This document shows, piece after piece, positions 1-10,738 of a stretch of 64,000 nucleotides of DNA. The DNA comes from Triticum aestivum (taxonomy: Eukaryota > Streptophyta > Magnoliopsida > Poales > Poaceae). Where the stretch lies: assembly GCF_018294505.1 (NCBI RefSeq), contig NC_057809.1, positions 510,612,741 through 510,676,740 of the forward strand, in the 5' to 3' direction. Numbering within the stretch: the stretch's first letter is position 1; each line of letters begins with the position of its first letter. The position numbers were made by a program, and so were the translations under genes. The notes under the pieces are model-generated. The model made no database searches. It saw nothing but the letters and a program-made list of their open reading frames with translations, and was not told the origin of the DNA.

Positions 1-1012
1 TATTGATGCCAAAAGACGCAAAGTTGATAATGATAGTGTAACATACTTGTGGCACTGCCATTTAGGTCATATTGGTGTAAAGCGCATGAAGAAACTCCAT
101 GTAAATGGGCTTTTGGAATCACTTGATTATGAATCATTTGATACTTGTGAAACCATGCCTCATGGGTAAGATGACTAATACTCCATTCTCCGAAACAATG
201 GAGCGAGCTAATGACTTATTGGAAATAATACATACCAATGTATGCGGTCCGATGAGTGTTGAAGCTCGCGACGGGTATCGTTATTTTCTGACCTTCATGG
301 ATGATTTCAGAAGATATGGGTATATCTACTTGATGAAACACAAGTATGAAACATTTGAAAGTTCAAAGAATTTTAGAGTGAAGTGGAGAATCATCGTAAT
401 AAGAAAATAAAGATTCTACAATCTGATCGCGGAGGCGAATATTTGAGTTACGAGTTTGGCCTTCATTTAAAACAATGTGGAATAGTTTCACAACTCACGC
501 CACCTGGAACACCACAGCGTAATGGTCTGTCCAAACGTCGTAACCATACTTTATTAGATATGGTGCGATCTATTATGTGTGTTACCGATTTACCACTATC
601 GTTTTGGGGTTATGCATTAGAGACAGCTGCATTCACGTTAAATAGGGCACCGTCTAAATCCGTTGATACGACACCGTATGAACTATGGTTTGGAAAGAAA
701 CCTAAGTTGTCGTTTCTTAAACTTTGGGGTTGCGACACTTATGTCAAAAGGCTTCAGCCTGATAAGCTCGAACCCAAATCGGAGAAGTGTGTATTCATAG
801 GATACCCAAAAGAAACAATTGGGTACACCTTCTACCACAAATCCGAAGGCAAGATATTTGTTGCCAAGAATGGAAACTTTCTAGAGAAGGAGTTTCTCTC
901 GAAAGAAGTGAGTGGGAGGAAAGTAGAACTTGATGAGGTAATTGTACCTTCTCTCGAATTGGAAAGTAGCACACCAGAGAAATCCATTTCTCGTGATGCC
1001 TACACCAACTAG
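1..1012 (+). pseudogene. copia gag-pre-integrase and integrase remnant
   Basis: Translation from the left edge gives the gag-pre-integrase signature YLWHCHLGHIGVKRMKKLH (about 49-105), then the integrase core in two frames: 105-410 and 383-1012. Recognisable blocks are SDRGGEY near 424 (second catalytic Asp), PPGTPQRNG near 499, and NRAPSKSVDTTPYELWFGKK near 641. Where the third acidic residue of the DDE triad normally sits (family pattern NGVSERRN), the codon at 533-535 is AAA, giving Lys. With the frame break near 380-410, this integrase cannot be active. The C-terminal part, with GYPKETIGYTFYHKSEGKIF, stays open to 1012. In an intact element it would insert the cDNA into the nucleus. Confidence 0.85.
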
Positions 1013-1128
1013 AGAGGAAACTAATGATGATGATCATGAAACTTCAAGGTCAAGTTACTACTGAAACTCGTAGGTCAACCAGAGCACGATCCGCACCAGA
1101 GTGATACAGTAATCCTGTCCTGGAAGTC

Positions 1129-2400
1129 ATGTTACTAGACCAAGGCGAACCTACGAACTATGAAGAAGCAATGATGAGCCCAGATTCTGACAGATGGATT
1201 GAGGTCATGAAATCTGAGATAGGATCCATGTATGAGAACAAAGTGTGGACTTTGGTGGAATTGCCCGATGATCAGAAAACCATTGAGAATAAATGGATCT
1301 TCAAGAAGAAGACTGACGCTGATAGTAATGTCACTATCTATAAAGCTTGACTTGTCGCAAAAGGTTTTTGACAAAGTTCAAGGAGTTGACTACGATGAGA
1401 CTTTCTCACCCGTAGCGATGCTTAAGTCTGTCCGAATCATGTTAGCAATTTTCACATTTTATGATTATGAAATTTGGCAAATGGATGTCAAAATTTGCAT
1501 TCCTTAATGGATCTTAAAGAAGAGTTGTATATGATGCAACCAAAAGGTTTTGTCAATCCCAAAGGTGCTAACAAAGTGTACAAACTCCAGCGATCCATCT
1601 ATGGACAGGTGCAAGTATCTCGAAGTTGGAATATACGCTTTGATAAGGTGATCAAAGCATATGATTTTATACAGACTTACGGTGAAGCCTGTATTTACAA
1701 GAAAGTGAGTGGGAGCTTTGTAGCATTTTTTATATTATATGTGGATGACATATTGCTGATTGGAAATGATATAGATTTTTTGGATAGCATAAAAGGATAC
1801 TTAAATAAGAACTTTTCAATGAAACACCTCGATGAAGCTGCTTATAAATTAGGCATCAAGATCTATAAAGATAGATCAAGACGCTTGATAAGATTTTTCA
1901 ATGAGTACATACCTTGACAAGATTTTGAAGTTCAAAATGGATCAGTCAAAGAAAGAGTTCTTGTCTGTATTGTAAGGTGTGAAGTTGAGTAAGACTCGAA
2001 GCCCGACCACGGCATAAGATAGAGAGAGAATGAAAGTCATTCCCTACGCCTCAGCCATAGGTTCTATAAAGTATGCCATGATGTGTACCGGACCTATTGT
2101 GTACCTTGCCATGAGTTTGGCAAGGGGATACAATAGTGATCCATGAGTAGATCACTAGACATCGGTCAAAATTATCCTTTAGAGGACTAAGGAAATATTT
2201 CTCGGTTATGGAATGATAAAGATTTCGTCGTAAAGAGTTACGTCGATGCAAGCTTTGACACCGATCTAGATGACTCTGAATCTCGATCTGGATACATATT
2301 GAAAGTGGGAGCAATTAGCTAGAGTAGCTCCACCCAGAGCATTGTAGACATAGAAATTTGCAAAATACATAAGGATCTGAATGTGACAGACCCGTTGACT
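1129..2400 (+). pseudogene. copia reverse transcriptase and RNase H remnant
   Basis: RT pieces lie in three frames: 1129-1350 (EAMMSPDSDRWIEVMKSEI, the RT N-terminal block), about 1380-1507 (QGVDYDETFSPVAMLKSVRI) and 1474-1917. The last carries the active-site box YVDD (about 1738-1749) followed by KHLDEAAYKLGIKIYKDRSR. In-frame stops interrupt it near 1348 and 1506, and it ends at 1917. After a gap, shorter degenerate matches to the RNase H end run to about 2400 (for example NVTDPLTKLLSLAKHDHT near 2380-2430). An intact copy would copy the element RNA into cDNA in cytoplasmic particles. The several stops and frame changes make this a pseudogene. Confidence 0.85.
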
Positions 2401-2439
2401 AAACTTCTCTCACTGGCAAAACATGATCACACCATAGTA

Positions 2440-2617
2440 TTTTTGGGTGTTAATCATATGGTGATGTGAACTAGATTATTGACTCTAGTAAACCCTTTGG
2501 GTGTTGGTCACATGGTGATGTGAACTACAGGTATTAATCACATAACGATGTGAACTATTGGTGTTAAATCACATGGTGATGTGAACTAGAATATTGACTC
2601 TTGTGCAAGTGGGAGAC
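2440..2617 (+). repeat. short direct repeats and polypurine tract before the copia 3' LTR
   Basis: About four diverged copies of a unit like GTGTTAATCACATGGTGATG, each followed by TGAACTA, occur between about 2450 and 2590. They lead into CAAGTGGGAGAC (2606-2617), which sits directly before the LTR and is the probable polypurine primer of plus-strand synthesis. The Angela element at 44111-49264 has the same arrangement at about 49128-49264, so the repeats belong to the lineage. Confidence 0.7.
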
Positions 2618-3670
2618 TGGAGGAAATATGCCCTAGAGGCAATAATAAAGTTGTTGTTTTATATTTCCTTATATCATGATAAACGTTTATTATTCATGCT
2701 AGAATTGTATTAATCAAAAACTTGATACATGTGCGGATACATAGACACAACAACGTGTCCCTAGTAAGCCTCTACTAGACTAGCTCGTTGATCAAAGATG
2801 GTTAAGTTTCCTAACCATAGAAATGTGTTGTCATTTGATGAATGGGATCCCATCATTAGGAGAATGATGTGATGGACAAGACCCATCCGTTAGCTTAGCA
2901 TATTGATTGTTCAGTTTTATTGCTATTGCTTTCTTCATGTCAAATACATAATCCTTCGACTATGAGATTATGCAACTCCCGGATACTGGAGGAATACCTT
3001 GTGTGCCATAAAACATCACAACGTAACTGGGTGATTATAAAGATGCTCTACAGGTATCTCCGAAGGTGTCTGTTGGGTTGGCATAGATCGAGATTAGGAT
3101 TTGTCACTCCGAGTATCAGAGAGGTATCTTTGGGCCCTCTCGGTAATGCACATCATAAGAAGCCTTGCAAGCAAAGTGACTAATGAGTTAGTTAATGGAT
3201 GATGTATTACAGAACGAGCAAATAGACTTGCCGATAAAAAGATTGAACTAGGTATGAAGATACCGACGATCGAATCTCGGGCAAGTAACATACCGATGAC
3301 AAAGGGAATAACGTATGTTGGCATAATGGTTCGACCAATAAAGATCTTCATAGAATATGTAGGAACCAATATGAGCATCCAGGTTCCGCTATTGGTTATT
3401 GACCGGAGAGCTGTCTCGGTCATGTCTACAGAGTTCTCGAACCCGTAGGGTCCGCACGCTTAACGTTCGATGACGATTTTGTATTATATGAGTTATGTGA
3501 TTTGGTGACCGAATATTGTTCCGAGTCCCGGATGAGATCACAAACATGATGAGGAGCATCGAAATGGTCGAGAGGTAAAGATTGATATATAGGACGATAG
3601 TATTCGGACGCCGGAAGTGTTCCAGTGTACCGGGTACATATCGGGTCACCGGAAGGGGTTACGGGCACCC
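2618..3670 (+). repeat. 3' LTR of the copia element, first part
   Basis: The LTR starts TGGAGGAAATATGCCCTAG directly after the polypurine tract. It carries the usual blocks of this family: the GATGTGATGGACAAGACCCA stretch near 2866, TAACTGGGTGATTATAAAGA near 3021 and GGGCAAGTAACATACCGA near 3278. It diverges strongly from the Angela LTRs in this window, so it is a separate BARE/Wis/Angela-like subfamily or an older copy. It stops in mid-LTR at 3670, where the Athila-type element begins. Confidence 0.85.
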
Positions 3671-5238
3671 TGATACGTCTCCAACGTATCTATAAATTTT
3701 GATTGTTCTATGCTATTATATTATCTATTTTGGATGTTTAATGGGATTTATTATACACTTTTATATTATTTTTGGGACTAACCTGCTAACCCAAGGCCTA
3801 GTGCAAATTGTTGTTTTTTTGCCTATTTCAGTGTTTCGCAGAAAAGGAATATCAAACGGAATCCATACGGAATAAAACCTTCGGGAGAGTTACTTTTGGA
3901 ACAAACATGATCCAGGGGACTTGGAGTACTCGTCAAGAAAGGAGCGAGGAGGCCACGAGGCAGGGAGGCGCGCCTGCCCCCCTAGGCGCGCCCCCACCCT
4001 CGTGGGTCCCTCGCAGCTCCACCGACCTACTTCTTCCTCCTATATATATCCACATACCCCCAAAACATTCAGGAGCACCAAGAAACCCTATTTCCACCGC
4101 CGCAACCTTTTGTACCCAAGAGATCCCATCTTGGGGCCTTTTTTGGAGCTCCGCCGGAGGGGGAATCGATCACGGAGGGCTTCTACATCAACACCATAGC
4201 CTCTCCGATGATGTGTGAGTAGTTTACTACAGACCATCGGGTCCATAGTTATTAGCTAGATGGATTCTTCTCTCTCTTTGGATCTCAATACAAAGTTCTC
4301 TGTGATTCTCTTGAAGATCTATTCGATGTAACTCTTTTTGCGGTGTGTTTGTCGAGATCCGATGAATTGTGGGTTTATGATCAAGTTTATCTATGAACAA
4401 TATTTGATTCTTCTCTGAAATCTTGTATGTATGATTTGTTATCTTTGCAAGTCTCTTCAAATTATCAGTTTGGTTTGGCCTACTAGATTGATCATTCTTG
4501 CAATGGGAGAAGTGCTTAGCTTTGGGTTTAATCTTGTGGTGTCCTTTCCCAGTGACAGCAGGGGCAGCAAGGCACATATTGTATTGTTGCCATCGAGGAT
4601 AGAAAGATGGGGTTTATATCATATTGCCTGAGTTTATCCCTCTACATCATGTCATCTTGCCTAATGTGTTACTCTGTTCTTATGAACTTAATACTCTAGA
4701 TGCATGCTGGATAGCGGTCGATGTGTGGAGTAATAGTAGTAGATGAAGAATCATTTCGGTCTACTTGTCATGGACGTGATGCCTATATACATGATCATGC
4801 CTAGATATTGTCATAATTATGCACTTTTCTATCAATTGCTCGACAGTAATTTGTTCACCCACCGTAATACTTATGCTATCATGAGAGAAGCCACTAGTGA
4901 AACCTATGGCCCCCGGGTCTATCTTTATCATATAAGTTTCCAATCTATTTTACTTTGCAATCTCTACTTTCAATCTATATCATAAAAATACCAAAAATAT
5001 TTATCTTATTATCTCTATCAGATCTCACTCTCGTAAGTGACCGTGAAGGGATTGACAACCCCTTTATCGTGTTGGTTGCGAGGTTCTTATTTGTTTGTGC
5101 AGGTACGAGGGACTTGCGTGTAGTCTCCTACTGGATTGATACATTGGTTCTCAAGAATTAAGGGAAATACTTATGCTACTTTGCTGCATCACCCTTTCCT
5201 CTTCAAGGGAAAACAAACGCAGTGCTCAAGAGGTAGCA
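3671..5238 (+). repeat. 5' LTR of the Athila-type element
   Basis: A 1,568-bp LTR with TG...CA ends. A TATA box (TATATATAT, 4041-4049) sits after a GC-rich segment containing GGCGCGCC, and the 3' part ends CAAGAGGTAGCA. It matches the split 3' LTR at 17830-24241 along its length, with scattered substitutions visible by eye. It acts as promoter for element RNA. Open frames inside it are not genes. Confidence 0.92.
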
Positions 5239-5249
5239 AGAAGGATTTC

Positions 5250-5267
5250 TGGCATCGTTGCTGGGGA
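5250..5267 (+). other. primer binding site (tRNA-Asp type)
   Basis: TGGCATCGTTGCTGGGGA lies 11 bases after the 5' LTR. It resembles the TGGCGCCGTTGCCGGGGA site used by Athila-group elements, with two C-to-T changes consistent with decay of methylated cytosines. It would prime minus-strand cDNA synthesis. Confidence 0.75.
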
Positions 5268-5658
5268 GATCTACGCACAAGTCAAGACATACCAAGTACC
5301 CATCACAAACTCTTATCCCTCGCATTACATTATTTGTCATTTGCCTCTCGTTTTCCTCTCCCCCACTTCACCCTTGCCATTTTATTCGCCCTCCTTTTCC
5401 ATTGCCTCTTTTTCGCTCACTTCTTGTGTGCTTGTGTGTTGGATTGTTTGTCACGATGGCTCAAGATAATACTAAATTGTGTGATTTTTTCAATAACAAC
5501 AATAATGATTTTATTAGCACTTCGATTGCTCCTCTTACCGATGCTGAATCTTGTGAAATTAATACTGCTTTGCTGAATCTTGTCATGAAAGATCCGTTTT
5601 TTGGCCTTCCTAGTGAAGATGCCGCTACCCATCTAAACAACTTTGTTGATTTGTGTGA

Positions 5659-5703
5659 CTAGTAAGCATGCACGTGCAATGCACATCTCATGAAGAAGAC
5701 ATG
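5659..5703 (-). other. Helitron 3' terminus with hairpin and CTAG end
   Basis: On the minus strand this segment holds a palindrome around GTGCATTGCAC, then ATGCTTA and the terminal CTAG, directly before host T. A hairpin a few bases from a CTRR end is the Helitron transposition terminator. A 43-base near copy lies inside the element at 8762-8804, but without the CTAG. Confidence 0.85.
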
Positions 5704-5790
5704 GTTTGTTCTATCATAACCTCTCCCTCTAAGGGGATAAGGACGGCTATACTTTGTCCCCTCCCTTTATCGTCAAGATAGTCCCACCAA

Positions 5791-7484
5791 CACTACTAGG
5801 GAAAAGCCTAGCAGTAGCGAGGGTTTTGGGCCTCTCAGTAGCGCGGGTGCCGGCGCTACTAATAAGGCGCTACAACTAACGTATAGCAGTAGCGCATGTT
5901 GTCCCACGCTACTGCTATACATGAATAGCTGTAGCGCTCTTTGGGAAAGGGCGCTACTGATATTATCTGCAGCGCTGTTTGCTGGGACGCGCTACTGGTA
6001 AGGAGGCGCTACTGCTAAATTTCCTCCCTCGCTACTACTAGTTTATTTATTAGTTTTTTTCCTGCATATTTGTTTTGTATTTGTTTTGTATTTGAATAGG
6101 CTTTATACAATAATCTTTAGCATATCATACACATACAAATGTAATCATAGCATATACATACAATTAGCCTCATCAAATCATGTCATCATCATAATCATCA
6201 TCCAACACAAAGTGGTCTCTCGTCATCATCTCGAAAATAGCGATACAAGTCTCGATTACTTGCAAATACATCGTCATCCATCTAAACAATGATATACACG
6301 AGAAGAGCTATCAGTTTGAGAACATGAGTTCGTATCCCTCTCTCGCATTAGCGTGAACCTAAACTAACTACTGCCTGTCGCTCGGAAACCGGAAACCGGT
6401 ACACCTAGGCAGCCTGACACTCCGGCCACTTGTCGTATATATACTCCTGGGGTAGCACTTCTTCGCCATCTATGATCTATGCACCTGCATTATCACATGA
6501 GTCGATGATATGCAACATATATAGTTGAGCCCGGTAAGGCTAAAAAATTCGTCTGCCGCCCGGTAGGCGTCGTCGCAATCACCAGAACCCTGTCCTTCAT
6601 CGTTGCTAGCCATGTTTCCTATGATTAAATCTAGTCAATTAATTCTAGACCTAATAAAATGAATAATGACATAAAAAAGGCCTATTGTTTTGCAGGAATG
6701 TTGACTCCTTCCTGGTGCCTCAGGCACGGGCAACGGCGGTCCTGGGCGGGCTCGGACGGCGGTGAGGTGGAGGGCGCCGACGGTGACGTCGAGGGCGGCC
6801 TCGGGCGGCGGTGGTGAGGCTGAGGGCGGCCTCGGGCGGCGACAGTGAGGATGACGGCAGCCTCGGGGGGAGACGGTGAGGTTGCGGGCGTCCACGCCGG
6901 CAGGAGATGCCGGCGAAGTGGGCGACGGCGAATTGGGGAGACGGCGGCGAGGGCGAGAGATTTGGGGAAGAAGTGGTGGCCGGGGGCGCGGGGGGGGGGA
7001 CCGCTGTTTAAGTGAAACGTAACGGTAGCGAGTGTCCGGAAACACGCTATAGCTATGTTAGCTATAACGCGTTTACTGAAACCCGCTACTGCTATTCCTT
7101 TCTCCTTTTTTCCTTTTTTCTTTTATTTTTCTTTACATTTTATTTTTTTTCTTTCTCTTTTTTCTATTTCTTTCATTTTCATTTACTTATCTACTTATTT
7201 TTCACTTTATTTTATTTCTGTTAGCAGCAGCGCCTTACGTAAGCGCGCTACAGCTACGGAGCGTAGCAATTGCGTTGGGTCAGTATACGCGCTACTGCTA
7301 GGTTGGGCTAGCCATGTGCGCCCAGTTCAAACATAGCAGCAACGCTTTTCGCCAGTACGCGCTACTGCAAAAGTCGTAGCAGTAGCGCGGTTTATTTACG
7401 CGCGCTGCTACTAATTAGCAGTAGCGTTTGATTTTATACAACGCTACTGGTAACGTTCTGTGTATAAGGTTTTCCCTAGTAGTG
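5791..7484. mobile_element. small non-autonomous CACTA transposon
   Basis: The left terminus CACTACTAGGGAAAAGCCTA and right terminus AAGGTTTTCCCTAGTAGTG are inverted repeats starting CACTA, flanked by the 3-bp duplication CAA (5788-5790 and 7485-7487). Subterminal regions (5805-6040 and 7225-7460) are filled with copies of GTAGCGC/GCGCTACTG in both directions, the transposase-binding repeats typical of CACTA elements. The 1.69 kb is too short for a transposase, and none is seen. A CT-rich tract runs from about 7095 to 7215. The element sits in the 3' part of the Helitron and is therefore younger than it. Confidence 0.93.
6470..6613 (-). CDS. small ORF of the CACTA element, unknown function
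   Basis: A 47-codon frame on the minus strand starts ATG at 6613 (MASNDEGQGSGDCDDAYRAA) and stops at 6470. Its acidic N-terminus resembles short proteins that I recall being annotated in related Triticeae CACTA copies. Compared with that recollection, the frame seems to shift after the SLTGLNY block, so the C-terminus may be out of frame. No domain is recognised. It may be the remnant of a longer exon or an accessory protein. Confidence 0.35.
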   Translation of the reverse strand: MASNDEGQGSGDCDDAYRAADEFFSLTGLNYICCISSTHVIMQVHRS

Positions 7485-8210
7485 CAAGTTAACACCTAAA
7501 TTTCTTACCAACGCCATTAGTTCATGTATAAATTTATTACTCTATTCCTCTCACACACAACTCCATTTAAAGTAAAATCAGGCAACCAAGTATGCAGATG
7601 GCTAATGCCTTCATAGATGTGCCAGATGCGGCACCAAAATCTCGTCTTGCCATTGAAGATATTGAGAACATAAGCATTATCAGATTACAAAACAATGCGA
7701 GAAACAAGGACGAACTCACAAGACGGAGACTGATTATGCACCCTTGGACATCGGGTTCCACCACGTCGTGGCATCTCTAGATGTTCAGATGTTCAGATGT
7801 TCAGAGTGGCATCTCTTTGTGATTGTGATCACTGACAACAATACAGTTTTGGTCATTATTTTGCCAAAAAGAAGCAGCAACATTTAACTTTGCCCAGTTT
7901 TCCTCTAGTATAGTGGCAATGTGCATCACATGTACTTGCAATTTGTTTTTTACAGTTGTCAGGAGATTAGGTTGGTGCTTCCAAAATAAAATAAAATAAA
8001 ATAGTTGATTCGACTCCATCAGAAAGTAAGTACCAGTGCGTCCCAATAGGATTGACCAAGTGCCTTGGAGCTTAATTATCTAGAATGGACAGTCAAGGTA
8101 ATGGCCCTGAGGGTATGGTGCGAACATATTGACCCATATATTAACGAAGTAAAAGAATAATGTTCATATGAAGTAAGTATGTTAATAAACTTATGATATA
8201 TATGAATTAC

Positions 8211-9187
8211 CTTTACAGATAGCATCAAAACCACAACTCTCTGTTTTGAAACCATCTTCTGTGCCAAACAAAACACCAAAATAACTAAGAAAAATAAAGA
8301 TAGCTTAGAAACAGAAAATGGGTTAATCAATACTCTCATATTACTTGAGATATAGTAGCATTTTTCAATATTGGAAATTAGAAACCATCGACGGTTTAGT
8401 ATGATTGACACATTTACTGGGGATGTGACCAATGTGTCATCTGTTCTCTGATGTCCTGCAAGATTATTAAAAACTGAGAATTGTTTGCATAGAGATCACT
8501 GAATTTCTGGTTAAAAATAATGGCTGAAAGTTTACTTTAAAATGCAATTCTCGAATGCAGCTAAAACTCGTTTCCGTTTTTCTGAGAACATGGAGGAGAA
8601 CTCCTTGTATAAATATATAAATAAGAGAATAGTACATCAACCTAATAAATGGAAACAAAAGAAGCAATGCCACAAAGTTTAAACTGTTGTGAAACAAAGG
8701 AAGATACAGCCTGAAATCGAGTTATGACTTATAAGTAGTAGAAAAAGATTTTGTATACATAAGTAAGCATGCACGTGCAATGCACGTCTCGTGAAGAAGA
8801 CATGATTTTGTATATATATGTCACATCCCAATTTAAATGTAGAAAGAACTATGCATATTATAAATAACAATTCTAAAACACGGAACTAATGAGAGCTCCA
8901 ATTTTACCCAGCATCCTAAAATATCACCAAATGTTATAAGAGGGTTTGGACACAGAAAAATCAATGCAACTATATTTCTCCACACAATTACTCCGACCAT
9001 CACTTCTATATTCATGCAGCGCCTAAATATGTTGTCAAAGACATCAATGTGAGAAATGGAAGCCAGATCAACATAACAAACGTACTCATTTTGCATTGCC
9101 AAATGATTACCTGAACTTCGTCCTACACTCCATCCATGTCGTAACTCGTTGCTTGAGCGTAGGGCAGTCCTCACATATGAACTGAAA
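8211..9187 (-). pseudogene. candidate captured exons in the Helitron (three short exons, minus strand)
   Basis: Three short minus-strand segments are each bounded by consensus splice sites. 9187-9111 lies between ...TCCACAG and GTAATC and reads ICEDCPTLKQRVTTWMECRT in its interior. 8455-8418 lies between TCTTGCAG and GTAAAT and can be read DIREQMTHWSHP. 8258-8211 lies between TGGCACAG and GTAATTC and can be read DGFKTESCGFDAICK. The sequence between them is AT-rich and intron-like. All share the Helitron strand, as expected when a Helitron captures part of a gene and carries it in a transcribable direction. I do not recognise the parent gene, and phase between exons was not proven. Confidence 0.45.
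8762..8804 (-). repeat. internal copy of the Helitron 3' end without CTAG
   Basis: AGTAAGCATGCACGTGCAAT and the following bases to 8804 match 5661-5703 with two substitutions, including the palindrome. The bases before it are ATA rather than the CT of the functional end, so the CTAG is lost. It may be the old terminus of an ancestral Helitron that was read through. Confidence 0.75.
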
Positions 9188-9493
9188 CTGTGGAACATAA
9201 ATAATAATCAATGAATCCATTGTGGACAAAAAATGGGACTCTAGTCCCAGACCAAACCGCAATAGTTTCAGCTTGGGATGTTGTTACTAATTGAAGTGGA
9301 TTAATCTATGGTTAATAGAATTAAAATGGAGTGTTTTTTTTCATAAATGCAATAAATATTTGAACAAATAATCGATGATGGAGATTCTGGATAAAAAAGA
9401 ATATGACTAAATCAGTGCAGAACCAAGGACATAAATTATTGATCTATGAAAGTATCATCAATTAATGATTGTGCTCATTTTGGTTCACTGGAA

Positions 9494-9650
9494 CATGGTA
9501 GAAGCTACAACACATGACTGGAGATAATCCCAGTGTTTATACTTGCCTAGTAACGTGGCTAATTTTTGTTCAGTGGGTCATGGTAGAAGCTACAACACAT
9601 GACTGGAGATAATCCTAGTGTTATATTTGTCTAGTAACATGGCATCTCAG
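9494..9650 (+). repeat. 85-bp tandem duplication inside the Helitron
   Basis: CATGGTAGAAGCTACAACAC starts at 9494 and again at 9579. The copies continue through GACTGGAGATAATCC and CTAGTAAC with few differences, a period of 85 bases. No coding potential is seen. Confidence 0.85.
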
Positions 9651-9659
9651 TAGACAATA

Positions 9660-9803
9660 CTTGGTAGGCACCAGATTGTTCTGGTCGGAGACGCCTCAAG
9701 AATTGCTTCAGAACCAAAGGATGGTGACACTAATCAATCCATTGTCGATCCTGCTCACCAGCTGTCACCTGATACAGCAGCTTCAAGTTCAGCTACAGAT
9801 TAG
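9660..9803 (+). pseudogene. candidate captured 3'-terminal exon, plus strand
   Basis: An open stretch of 47 codons without ATG begins after GCATCTCAG (possible acceptor, 9642-9650) and an early in-frame TAG. It reads IVLVGDASRIASEPKDGDTN and then a Ser/Ala-rich tail ending SSSATD before TAG at 9801-9803. Composition is protein-like compared with the AT-rich surroundings. The direction is opposite to the Helitron and to the other exons, so a different donor or an inversion would be needed. I do not recognise the gene. Confidence 0.3.
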
Positions 9804-10050
9804 TAAAATTTAAACTGACAAACAAAAAGTAGCTCCACCTCCTGCTTAAAACTCTTACCATTTCTATTACAAATAGTGAAAGTACCTAACCTACAAATAG
9901 TAATTGGCATGCATTACCAATCAACCTGGAAATGGTAAATAGCAAAGATGCTTGGATCGTTGTCGGCGTGGTTAACTCTGGCTCCTCCGAACCGTCTCGT
10001 CCTCTGCTCTGCGTCTTCAACTTTGGCTATGGCGTCCTCTCCTCTGCGTC

Positions 10051-10190
10051 TCGAACTCGAACTCCAGCTATGATGTCCTCTCCTTTGCAGCGTCCAGCGT
10101 CACAATTGCAGAGCCCGACTGCTTCAGGATCAACATCACACGATTCAATGGCTCCGTCGACATCGACCCCGACATTTATGTTTGCTCCAC
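10051..10190 (+). pseudogene. gene fragment with NITRFNGSVDID motif
   Basis: The plus-strand frame reads SYDVLSFAASSVTIAEPD and then CFRINITRFNGSVDIDPD before a stop. The second block resembles the beta-strand motif near the end of fasciclin domains in plant arabinogalactan proteins. It lies next to a fasciclin-like fragment on the other strand, which suggests an inverted rearrangement of one captured gene. The resemblance could be chance. A diverged duplicate of the preceding 50 or so bases occurs at about 10019-10070. Confidence 0.3.
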
Positions 10191-10480
10191 CTAGAACCGG
10201 AGGCACGAAGCAGCCGGCCACGATGCACTTTGGTGAGGACGTGGGCTGGACGGGGTTCTTGATGGACTCGAGGGAGCCGAGCCGGTAGTAGGAGTGCAGC
10301 ACGTGGAATCGCAGCACCGGAAGGGAGGCCGGGGAAGGCGTCGCCGATGGGGACGAAGATGGTGATGCCGGTGCCGCGCTCGTCGGCCTAGAAGTCATCC
10401 GCGATGCTGGAGGTCTCGAGCGCCATGTTGAACCCCGCGCGTCGGTGAGGACGTGGATGATGTTGTTCGCGGGGGACCGA
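10190..10480 (-). pseudogene. fasciclin-like arabinogalactan protein fragment captured by the Helitron
   Basis: On the minus strand one frame gives NNIIHVLTDARG and another gives GFNMALETSSIADDF followed by a stop (10388-10390). Immediately downstream are ADERGTGITIFVPIGDAF and then FHVLHSYYRLGSLESIKNPV. The order of these blocks (a leading helix, an ITVFVPTDDAF-like strand, HVLxxYY) is that of a FAS1 domain of plant fasciclin-like proteins, which are GPI-anchored cell-wall glycoproteins. Changes of frame and the stop show it is not functional. The match is by motif memory, not a search. Confidence 0.5.
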
Positions 10481-10738
10481 CGGCCGAACGTAGTGACCTC
10501 GAAGCCGCATGGGACGATGAGACGAGCGGACCAGGACCGCGGAGCTGCTGCCATCGCCCGCCGCCGCGAGGTTCGATCCTTGTGAAGGGAGCGCGCCGGG
10601 TGGTCTGGAACCGATCAGGTATTCGATCATTGTGCTGATTTCCTTCCTCGTTGAGGACGTGGGCCATGGACGACGTTGAGGGTGTCCCTGAGAACCCGCC
10701 TGTTTCCTCTCACACCGGGGCGGCCGGCGCCTGCGGCC

